From Candidatus Parabacteroides intestinavium (lineage in GTDB: Bacteria; Bacteroidota; Bacteroidia; Bacteroidales; Tannerellaceae): 6,109 nt of DNA. Numbering within the stretch: position 1 is the stretch's first letter; the number at the start of each line of letters is the position of its first letter. Both the position numbers and the translations under genes were made by a program. Shown one piece after another: positions 1-6,109 of the stretch. The notes below the pieces were generated by a model. That model was given only the letters and a program-made list of their open reading frames with translations, was not told where the DNA came from and made no database searches. The DNA is taken from contig DWYO01000226.1 of NCBI GenBank assembly GCA_019118725.1, forward strand, positions 1 through 6,109, given 5' to 3'.

Positions 1-1269
1 CCATTTTTCCAGCTCCTTCTGTAACGATTCGATTTCCTCACCTTGATTCCTAATAGTTGTCAGCAATGAGTTCAACTCTTCGTTCTCAATCGTTTCCGGA
101 TATTGCGCATTTACTCTTTCAATAAAGTCAGACAAGACATTCATGTAATTATTGAAAGCATCATACGGATTATCATACGGGCTGAAACCACCCTTTCCCA
201 TGTGTTTAGTGCTCATGTAATAAAAATGGTCGCTGCTCTGCAAATAATACCAGTCCTGACGAATGCGGCGCAAATCGCACAAACGTACCCTTTCACCTAT
301 ATCACAAATCTTACGGAATGCCTCTTGTTGCAATACATTTCCCAACCAAGAACTGCAATCACGTTCCTCATCGACCCATGAAATCGGATAAGCCACCGAA
401 ATATTATCTACCGGCTTCAACAAAGCAAATACGTCAGACGGTGTTGAGAAGCTGATTCCCTTTTCCGCTGCAAAACGAGGCAATGCCTTGAAGAACTCGA
501 AAATTCCCGTTTCAGCCGGATGCAACGAACCCAGTACTTCATAATTCATAAACAGATTGATCACCTGTTCGGATTCCGGGGTATTGGCAATCCAATTGAT
601 GAACTTATCAGCCGTCAACGGATACTCGTTCCAGCTATAATCGCTGAACCGGTCTGATAAATCCTCGCTGAACCGGTCATTCTTCAACAACAAGTGCAAC
701 TTCGGTTGAACGGACGAGCAGTACATATAATTCGGGCTCTTCCATCCCAACACATGTTTAGCACCTTCCGTCAACATGCCCTTATATCCCATCTCATAAA
801 CTACTTCTGAAATGTCATCAGAGTAAATCAATTCTGTATTGCGGAACACTTTCGGCTTCACACCGAACAGTGTCATCAACTTATCCTCCTGCTTCTTGAT
901 CTGGTGCTTGAACTCATCCATATCGCCCAAAGAAGAAAGCGAATGTGCATAGGTCTCGGACAAGAATTCCACATTTCCGGTTGCAGCCAATTCCTTAAAG
1001 CTATCAATAACTTCAGGCGTATAAATCTCCATCTGTTCCAAAGCGACTCCGGAAATAGAGAATGCTACCTTAAATTTATTGCCACTCGCCTTGATCATCT
1101 CCAGAATCGTGTGATTTGCCGGCAAGTAGCATTTCTCGGCAATTCGGCGGATAATTTCCTCGTTTTGGAAATCATCATAATAGTAATGGTCATTTCCTAT
1201 ATCAAAGAAACGATATCTTTTCAGACGGAATGGCTGGTGAATCTGGAAATAAAAGCATATAGTTTTCAT
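1..1269 (-). CDS. GH57 alpha-amylase-like protein, 3' end cut by window edge
   Basis: The frame is open from ATG at 1269 to the window edge, giving 423 residues with no stop, so the C-terminus lies outside. The start is firm because the first residues, MKTICFYFQIHQPFRL, are the usual N-terminal strand and region-1 HQP motif of GH57 alpha-amylases. Other family regions follow: VEFLSETYAHSL (residues 100-111), FRNTELIYS with the expected nucleophile Glu146, FMNYEVLG (240-247), and ISWVDEERD with SSWLGN (296-311). GH57 enzymes cleave or rearrange alpha-1,4-glucans in a (beta/alpha)7 barrel. Here the usual general acid Asp of FMDYE is Asn242, and the following FGEH is LGSL, so hydrolysis is doubtful. 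No signal peptide is seen, so it should be cytoplasmic. Residues 394-423 look like a coiled coil. It follows the glycosyltransferase gene by 40 bp, as third gene of the operon. Family assignment is strong; activity is uncertain. Confidence 0.93.
   Translation of the reverse strand, partial: MKTICFYFQIHQPFRLKRYRFFDIGNDHYYYDDFQNEEIIRRIAEKCYLPANHTILEMIKASGNKFKVAFSISGVALEQMEIYTPEVIDSFKELAATGNVEFLSETYAHSLSSLGDMDEFKHQIKKQEDKLMTLFGVKPKVFRNTELIYSDDISEVVYEMGYKGMLTEGAKHVLGWKSPNYMYCSSVQPKLHLLLKNDRFSEDLSDRFSDYSWNEYPLTADKFINWIANTPESEQVINLFMNYEVLGSLHPAETGIFEFFKALPRFAAEKGISFSTPSDVFALLKPVDNISVAYPISWVDEERDCSSWLGNVLQQEAFRKICDIGERVRLCDLRRIRQDWYYLQSSDHFYYMSTKHMGKGGFSPYDNPYDAFNNYMNVLSDFIERVNAQYPETIENEELNSLLTTIRNQGEEIESLQKELEKW
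641..678. repeat. 14-bp direct repeat inside the GH57 gene, 24-bp period
   Basis: The sequence tcgctgaaccggtc occurs at 641-654 and again at 665-678 in the same reading frame. In the protein it gives DRFSEDLSDRFSD (residues 198-210), an 8-residue period. From memory, related GH57 proteins have about the same length here, so this may be convergence or local conversion rather than a fresh duplication. Confidence 0.8.
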
Positions 1270-1309
1270 AATGTTTTCTGTTTTTTAAAGTTTTTCGATT
1301 CGATTGTTA

Positions 1310-2575
1310 TTACTTGTTACCTGTTACCATATCATATATGCGACGGACTTTCTGACCGGCGTATTCCCATTTAATCTCGTCCACCTCACGCTTTCCTTCC
1401 ACTTTCAGGAACTCATGCATAGCCGGATAGGTAATGATGGAATACATGGCATCGGCCAAAGCCTCGATATCCCAATAGTCCACCTTCATCGCATAATTCA
1501 ATATTTCAGCACAACCCGATTGTTTGGATATAATCGACGGAACACCACATTGCATGGCCTCCAGCGGTGAAATACCAAATGGCTCCGATACAGAAGGCAT
1601 CACATACACATCACTCGCTTTCAGTACTTCATAAACCTGTTTCCCACGCATAAACCCGGTAAAATGGAAACGATCTGAGATATTGCGTGAAGCCGCCAGA
1701 CGAATCATCTGATCCATCATATCTCCGCTTCCTGCCATAATAAAACGGGCATGAGGCGCTCTTTTCAATACCTTAGCAGCAGCTTCCACGAAATACTCCG
1801 GGCCTTTCTGCATCGTAATACGTCCCAAAAAAGTAATAATCTTGTCTTTTACCCCCTTCTTGTCCGGTATAGCCAGAATATCCGGGCTCAAAGGCTCTAC
1901 GGCATTATGTACCGTTGTCACTTTAGCCGGGTCCTGATGGTATTTTTCTATTACCGTCTGACGGGTCAGATTACTTACCGTAATGATGTGATCGGCATGG
2001 TCCATGCCATTCTTCTCAATGCTATACACATCCGGATTCACATTTCCACGGCTACGGTCATAATCCGTAGCATGCACATGGATTACCAAAGGCTTTCCCG
2101 TTACCTGCTTAGCGTGAATACCGGCAGGATAAGTCAGCCAATCGTGTGCATGAATCACATCACATGGGATAGTACGCGCAATCACACCAGCTACAATCGA
2201 ATAGTTATTAATCTCTTCCAGTAAGTTATCCGGATAACGTCCGGAAAATTCCAGGCAACCCAAATCATTCACATGCCGGTAAGAGAAGTCAGCGTATATG
2301 TTATTTCTAAAATCGAAATACAACTGAGGATCCATGAATTTACCCAAGCGCTCCTTGACGTAATCCATATTTACATCGCGCCATACGATAGGCACATTAT
2401 TTACTCCTATAATTTTCAGGAAGCTTTGGTCTTCATCACCCCAAGGTTTAGGAATGCAGAAAGTGATATCCATATCCGACTGCAACGCCATACCTTTGGT
2501 CAGACCATAACTTGCAGTACCCAAGCCTCCCAGAATATGAGGGGGAAATTCCCACCCGAACATTAATGCTTTCAT
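1310..2575 (-). CDS. GT-B glycosyltransferase, glycogen synthase-like (GT4/GT5 type)
   Basis: This 421-residue protein has the two-Rossmann GT-B layout. The N-terminal acceptor domain opens with GWEFPPHILGGLGTAS (7-22), the glycine-rich loop seen in glycogen/starch synthases and GT4 enzymes. HAHDWL (142-147) and HVHATD (166-171) lie in the cleft. The C-terminal donor domain has GRITMQKG (251-258), with Arg252 and Lys257 placed to bind the nucleotide-sugar phosphates, and the E-x7-E motif EPFGISPLE (Glu331, Glu339). All expected catalytic residues appear present. The likely role is transfer of glucose from a nucleotide sugar to an alpha-glucan in the cytoplasm. The donor (ADP- or UDP-glucose) cannot be read from the sequence, and another hexosyl transfer is possible. 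There is no signal peptide or membrane segment. It starts 17 bp after the debranching-like gene, with no Shine-Dalgarno, and is followed 40 bp later by the GH57 gene. Length is normal for GT4 and somewhat short for a typical bacterial GlgA. Confidence 0.93.
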   Translation of the reverse strand: MKALMFGWEFPPHILGGLGTASYGLTKGMALQSDMDITFCIPKPWGDEDQSFLKIIGVNNVPIVWRDVNMDYVKERLGKFMDPQLYFDFRNNIYADFSYRHVNDLGCLEFSGRYPDNLLEEINNYSIVAGVIARTIPCDVIHAHDWLTYPAGIHAKQVTGKPLVIHVHATDYDRSRGNVNPDVYSIEKNGMDHADHIITVSNLTRQTVIEKYHQDPAKVTTVHNAVEPLSPDILAIPDKKGVKDKIITFLGRITMQKGPEYFVEAAAKVLKRAPHARFIMAGSGDMMDQMIRLAASRNISDRFHFTGFMRGKQVYEVLKASDVYVMPSVSEPFGISPLEAMQCGVPSIISKQSGCAEILNYAMKVDYWDIEALADAMYSIITYPAMHEFLKVEGKREVDEIKWEYAGQKVRRIYDMVTGNK

Positions 2576-2592
2576 ATAGTATTATTCGTTTT

Positions 2593-4530
2593 TTATTCGG
2601 CGTTATACTTCTTCAACGTATCTAATATTCTTAGGATAGCAGCCACATTCATGGCAAAAGAGATAGCTCCACGACCTGTAAACGGTGGATTCCCGTCATA
2701 AGTCTCTGATATGGTTCCGATACAATGATTCGTCATTTCATCCTCCATACCGATCAACATACGCTCGGCAAATGCCACACCCGATTTACCAAATACACGA
2801 AGATAAGCCTCCAGATAAGCCCCCATCAGCCACGGCCAGGCTGTACCCTGATGATAAGCCAGATCTCTTTCGCGTTGCGGTCCTGTACAATAAGGACGAT
2901 AGCCTTCACTCTTCGGACTCAAAGAACGGATGCCTCTCGGAGTAAGCAGTTCTTTCGTCACGATATCCAATACTGAGCGTTTCTGCATACGGGTCAAAGG
3001 CGAATAAGGCAAAGATACGGCAAATATCATATTCGGACGAACACTCCAATCCACGAAGGATCCATTCACATAATCGAACAGATAATTATAACCGTTCATA
3101 AAGGTATTCGGGAAAGAAACATCTATCGATTTAATCAGACTATCTACCCGTTCGTTTGTAACATCGCCATTCAACTCCCGACAGAAACAAAGGGCATTAT
3201 ACCATAATGCATTAAATTCAACGATATATCCCGAACGGGGTACAACCGGATGCCCGTCAACGGTAGAGTTCATCCATGTAATGGCTTTATCCCGTCCGCC
3301 ATCCGCAAATACCAATCCGCTATCCATCACCTTCAGACCCGGATGATGCTGGTCCATGATATAGGTAACAATTTCATTGACAATATCTGCATACAGGGCC
3401 TTAGCCTTGTCCAGACCTTCTTCTTTAGCATATTTCTGAATAGCCCAGATAGCCCAAAGCATGACATCCGGATGTTCCAACTCCTGTATCACAGGATCTT
3501 TGGCTTCGCTCTTCATATAGGCCCTCAACGCCGGAATGGCCGTTGCCATAATCTTCTCGAAACGTACCGGATCGCCGATGGACAATGTACATCCCGGAGT
3601 AGAGATGAACAGGTCGCGCGCTCTTACCTTGAACCAAGGATAGCCGGCCAGCAAATAAGCGTCCTGTTCTTTCGGACGGAAGTAGAATTGCTGGGCAGAG
3701 TTTTTCAAACAATTATAGAAGCTGGTACGCGGTGTGCGAGATGCTATTTCTGCAGCATACAAAGACTTCAAGCGTGTTGTAGCCACCTGACTATCTCCGG
3801 CACTGAAGATAATCGTTTCTCCTTTCTTGACCGGTACTTCAAAATAACCCGGAACAAACAGGTCCTCTTTATAAGGATACCCCCTCTCCTGCTCTTTTGA
3901 ATACTCTATGCCATAATACCATTTCGGATCAAAGACAAAGTTCACTTTCTTGCTGAACTGCATGAATAATTCCGGATAACCAGCATACAGACACATCTTG
4001 ACGCCGTTCGGCACCAGGGTATAGTTCTGATTCAGGTTTCCGTTCGCATAAGTCAGTTCCTTCACGCTCCGGAACGCCAAGAAAGGACGGAAACGTAAAG
4101 TCGTTTCAGAATGAGCATCTTCCAATGTATATTTAATCATAATCCGATTTTCATACATTGAAAAGACTTTCTCTTTTGAGAAAATAACTCCGCCCACACG
4201 ATAAACCGTACGAGGTACCGTATCACAAGTATATTCACGGATATACTTATGACCTTTCGGGCTAAAATTATTTTCACCATACTTGTGTAAACCCAGATTA
4301 AATTCTGCGCCGTGCTGAATGACCGTTTCATCCAAAGAAGAAAGAAGCACATGATTATCATCATCCAGTGCAGGTACAGGCATAACTAATAATCCATGGT
4401 ATTTACGAGTATTACAATCTACGACAGTACTGCTATGATAAGCGCCCAGACGGTTAGTTCTCAAAACTTCTCGAGTAAGAGACTCTTCCAAGTTTATCAT
4501 TACTGTCTTATCAAACTTAAGATAACTCAT
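2593..4530 (-). CDS. glycogen debranching enzyme-like protein (GDE_N + GDE_C, GH133-like)
   Basis: The protein has 645 residues, normal for bacterial two-domain debranching-type proteins. A beta-rich GDE_N domain (about 15-235) contains TNRLGAYHSSTVVDCNTRKYHG, matching the family's TNGLGGY...NTRRYHG signature. An (alpha/alpha)6-barrel GDE_C domain (about 275-640) contains AGYPWF (295-300), EFNALWYNAL (438-447), YHQGTAWPW (559-567) and ISETYDG (607-613). The family removes alpha-1,6-linked glucose at glycogen branch points by an inverting mechanism. Several active-site positions differ from the usual form: TWMD is TWMN (Asn421), WGRD is RARD (303-306), and GCxAQAWS is GAISFAMN (621-628). Glu609, the probable base, is kept. 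It may therefore be a glucan-binding or altered enzyme rather than a working glucosidase. No signal peptide is present. It is first gene of the operon, with the promoter about 60 bp upstream. The ATG is supported by family-like sequence beginning soon after it and by an AT-rich, Shine-Dalgarno-less leader. Confidence 0.93.
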   Translation of the reverse strand: MSYLKFDKTVMINLEESLTREVLRTNRLGAYHSSTVVDCNTRKYHGLLVMPVPALDDDNHVLLSSLDETVIQHGAEFNLGLHKYGENNFSPKGHKYIREYTCDTVPRTVYRVGGVIFSKEKVFSMYENRIMIKYTLEDAHSETTLRFRPFLAFRSVKELTYANGNLNQNYTLVPNGVKMCLYAGYPELFMQFSKKVNFVFDPKWYYGIEYSKEQERGYPYKEDLFVPGYFEVPVKKGETIIFSAGDSQVATTRLKSLYAAEIASRTPRTSFYNCLKNSAQQFYFRPKEQDAYLLAGYPWFKVRARDLFISTPGCTLSIGDPVRFEKIMATAIPALRAYMKSEAKDPVIQELEHPDVMLWAIWAIQKYAKEEGLDKAKALYADIVNEIVTYIMDQHHPGLKVMDSGLVFADGGRDKAITWMNSTVDGHPVVPRSGYIVEFNALWYNALCFCRELNGDVTNERVDSLIKSIDVSFPNTFMNGYNYLFDYVNGSFVDWSVRPNMIFAVSLPYSPLTRMQKRSVLDIVTKELLTPRGIRSLSPKSEGYRPYCTGPQRERDLAYHQGTAWPWLMGAYLEAYLRVFGKSGVAFAERMLIGMEDEMTNHCIGTISETYDGNPPFTGRGAISFAMNVAAILRILDTLKKYNAE

Positions 4531-4588
4531 AAGGTATATAGTTTTTAAATTATTGTTCGTGTTTTTCTGTTTGATTTATTATCACGAC

Positions 4589-4620
4589 CAAAAGTAAAGT
4601 TTAATATTTAAAAAAACAAA
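4589..4620 (-). promoter_or_regulatory. Bacteroides-type (sigma-ABfr) promoter for the glycogen operon
   Basis: On the minus strand, TTTG (4620-4617) is followed after 20 bp by TACTTTTG (4596-4589). This matches exactly the primary-sigma consensus described for Bacteroides, a -33 TTTG and a -7 TAnnTTTG about 19-21 bp apart. Transcription should start near 4582, giving a leader of about 50 nt to the debranching-like ATG at 4530. The leader is AT-rich and has no Shine-Dalgarno, as is normal in this group. The surrounding DNA is so AT-rich that one box could arise by chance, but both boxes at correct spacing and distance make the call good. Confidence 0.75.
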
Positions 4621-4706
4621 TTTATCCCCGATTTATTTTTGAGTGTTTTTCAAAACTATATATATTTCATTATTTATCAGATATTTAAGCTAATAATGTT
4701 TCACAA

Positions 4707-4724
4707 ATATGTTATGCAACATAT
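4707..4724. repeat. 7-bp inverted repeat, possible operator or weak terminator
   Basis: On the minus strand, ATATGTT and AACATAT flank a 4-base centre (GCAT), a perfect 7-bp inverted repeat that starts 37 bp after the lipoprotein stop codon. A hairpin here would be AT-rich and weak, and no run of U follows, so it does not look like an ordinary intrinsic terminator. It lies about 87 bp upstream of the operon promoter, and its symmetry would also suit a dimeric regulator. I cannot decide between these. Confidence 0.35.
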
Positions 4725-4760
4725 CCTATCTGGGGGTGTTATTCGAAATCCGGAAACGCG

Positions 4761-6109
4761 TTATTGAATCAGCTCTCCCTGCGCATCAAAACGAAGTTCC
4801 GTACCATCGGCCAACCGATAGATTATGACACCGCCTTGTGTCCTTACCCACTCAAACTTCAAATCCTCCGGATAATGGCTTCGGATATAACGATGGATTT
4901 TCTCATTAGTCGACCAACTTGTTTCTAATCTCCGAATCTCTCCTTCCGTATACGTATAGCTTATTCCTGACGCGTCACGCAACAGATACCCTTCCGATGG
5001 ATTTTCAGGAAGAGGTGCCACCCGCTCAATGGTAACCTGATAGTGATTTTCTACCTCCTGAATGATTGCCTCCGAGATAATCGGCTCTTTCAATAAGGAG
5101 AACGAAAAGCCATGCCCATCGACATATAGCCACTCCCCAGCTTCGTTCATGGCGAAATCGAATCCATTAGGCAAAGCTACTACCCAAATGCGCAGATCCA
5201 CATCGAATATAGTCCGCTTAAAATTGTTCGGAAGATTAAAATAAGTCTGAATAAAGGCCTTTAATTCCTTATCCGGCCATTGTATTGGACGATTCGGATT
5301 ATCTATGCTGATTACATATACCTTATTTTCAGTTGTTTCAAAATAATATTGAATAGTTTCGTCCTCCACCTTCTTCTCCATACGGACAATATTCCATTCC
5401 GGACAATATCCGCGTATATCGTCTGCTACCTTTTCAGGCAAGGTATCAAGCAGTTCCTTAGGCAAAGAGCTTCCCAAATTATTTTCCACCACTTTCCAGC
5501 TATAACTCCGATCAAAGGTAAGAACGTACCCCTCATCCAACCAGACTTTATAACTAAAATCCGGATTTTCCATACGCTCAGTCGGAATCAAAACGTTCAA
5601 GAGTTTGATGTCCGGAAAATAAACGCCCAAGAATGGCGATATCGGATCAGGCAATATATCGGAAACATCTTCATATCCTTCACCACCAGTCAGTTCATAT
5701 CCTAAGCACTCCTGTGTATCAGCATCAACCCCCAGGAAATTTCCGCTTTCCTTCATTCCCAAGGCTATACCATATTCTGTTTTCCGAAACGCGCAAACCT
5801 GGTCTGCGAAATCAGACTCCACATACCCGAATGCATCCGAATACTTCTCGCGTAAAACTATCGGAAACATCTGCTCCGGACATTTCATTGACAACAATTC
5901 ACCACATGTATCTAACGCTATATATGCATCCTGATTATACCTTATATAATAATATACCTTTCCGCTTCCATTATCCATCAACTCTTCAACAGAAATAGGT
6001 GTTTCATCCGGGAAATAAAGGCTCAAATTTTGCTCCACCGCATCCGGAAGGCTTGCCATCGGCACATAAACCTCTTCTGAATATTCCTCCTCCGTACAAG
6101 CAATAAAAC
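4761..6109 (-). CDS. PepSY-like/BLIP-like repeat lipoprotein, 5' end cut by window edge
   Basis: The stop codon is at 4761. An internal GTG at 6065 could be mistaken for the start, but the frame stays open to the window edge and reads FIAC-TEEEYSEEVY just before it, so the true start lies beyond 6109. FIAC fits the end of a lipoprotein signal peptide, with Cys at 6098-6096 as the lipidated residue and a mature chain of 445 residues. The TEEE after Cys resembles the acidic lipoprotein export signal of Bacteroidota, so it is probably on the cell surface. The body consists of about seven degenerate units of 50-65 residues. Each has a helix ending in a Y-F/Y-P-like motif (LSLYFPD, LGVYFPD, IRSHYPED) followed by hairpins ending like LRFDAQGEL. 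This resembles the PepSY-like family (PF11396/DUF2874), named for its likeness to beta-lactamase inhibitor proteins. Function is unknown. It is separated by 230 bp and a promoter from the glycogen operon, so a link is not implied. Confidence 0.85.
   Translation of the reverse strand, partial: FIACTEEEYSEEVYVPMASLPDAVEQNLSLYFPDETPISVEELMDNGSGKVYYYIRYNQDAYIALDTCGELLSMKCPEQMFPIVLREKYSDAFGYVESDFADQVCAFRKTEYGIALGMKESGNFLGVDADTQECLGYELTGGEGYEDVSDILPDPISPFLGVYFPDIKLLNVLIPTERMENPDFSYKVWLDEGYVLTFDRSYSWKVVENNLGSSLPKELLDTLPEKVADDIRGYCPEWNIVRMEKKVEDETIQYYFETTENKVYVISIDNPNRPIQWPDKELKAFIQTYFNLPNNFKRTIFDVDLRIWVVALPNGFDFAMNEAGEWLYVDGHGFSFSLLKEPIISEAIIQEVENHYQVTIERVAPLPENPSEGYLLRDASGISYTYTEGEIRRLETSWSTNEKIHRYIRSHYPEDLKFEWVRTQGGVIIYRLADGTELRFDAQGELIQ

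Noticed and set aside
1270..1309. Possible terminator or internal promoter between the glycosyltransferase and GH57 genes
   Set aside because: The 40-bp spacer is A-rich with a short TCGAATCGAA repeat, but has no hairpin and no paired promoter boxes, so the genes are taken as one operon.
904..1374. 156-residue open frame on the plus strand across the GH57 start
   Set aside because: It is antisense to the conserved HQP and nucleophile regions of the GH57 gene and to the end of the glycosyltransferase. It has no promoter or family likeness.
3250..3900. 216-residue open frame on the plus strand
   Set aside because: It lies wholly antisense to the debranching-like gene, whose motifs are unmistakable. 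Its translation has no recognisable domain and looks like a shadow frame.
4651..4658. A second TAnnTTTG box (TAGTTTTG) on the minus strand upstream of the operon
   Set aside because: There is no TTTG at the required 19-21 bp upstream; the nearest is roughly 45-50 bp away. In such AT-rich DNA a lone -7 box is expected by chance.
5280..5998. Two overlapping plus-strand frames of 141 and 121 residues opposite the lipoprotein
   Set aside because: They are composed of low-information, His- and Ile-rich shadow sequence opposite a gene with clear repeats.
6063..6065. GTG as start codon of the lipoprotein
   Set aside because: The frame continues upstream through TEEEYSEEVY to a lipobox-like FIAC, so the GTG is an internal valine.

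Overview
The window looks like a chromosomal segment of a gut Bacteroides or close Bacteroidales relative. Three things point there: the protein sequences resemble the Bacteroides glycogen-type cluster (from memory, BT4303-BT4305 of B. thetaiotaomicron; not checked), the starts lack Shine-Dalgarno sequences and have AT-rich leaders, and an exact Bacteroides-type promoter (TTTG, 20 bp, TAnnTTTG) lies upstream of the cluster. All supported genes are on the minus strand, so they read from high to low coordinates.

Layout in reading direction. (1) 6109-4761: a large surface-type lipoprotein, cut at its 5' end by the window edge. Its lipobox cysteine and the acidic residues after it are still visible, and the rest is built of about seven degenerate PepSY-like/BLIP-like units. 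(2) 4760-4531: a 230-bp AT-rich intergenic region holding a palindrome near the end of the lipoprotein gene and the promoter for the next operon. (3) 4530-2593: a glycogen debranching enzyme-like protein (GDE_N + GDE_C, GH133-like). (4) 2575-1310: a retaining GT-B glycosyltransferase resembling glycogen synthase. (5) 1269-1: a GH57 alpha-amylase-like protein, cut at its 3' end by the window edge. Genes 3 to 5 are spaced by 17 and 40 bp with no terminator between them and almost certainly form one operon for cytoplasmic alpha-glucan (glycogen) metabolism.

The most interesting point is that both glycoside-hydrolase-like proteins carry Asp-to-Asn changes at positions normally given to the catalytic acid: Asn242 in the GH57 protein (FMNYE in place of FMDYE) and Asn421 in the debranching-like protein (TWMN in place of TWMD). 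The glycosyltransferase between them keeps its expected catalytic motifs. The debranching-like protein has further changes lining the active site, and the GH57 protein ends in a probable coiled coil. I infer that the operon may use glucan-hydrolase folds as non-catalytic or altered partners of a glucan-synthesising enzyme. Family assignments rest on motif recognition from memory and no database search was made.
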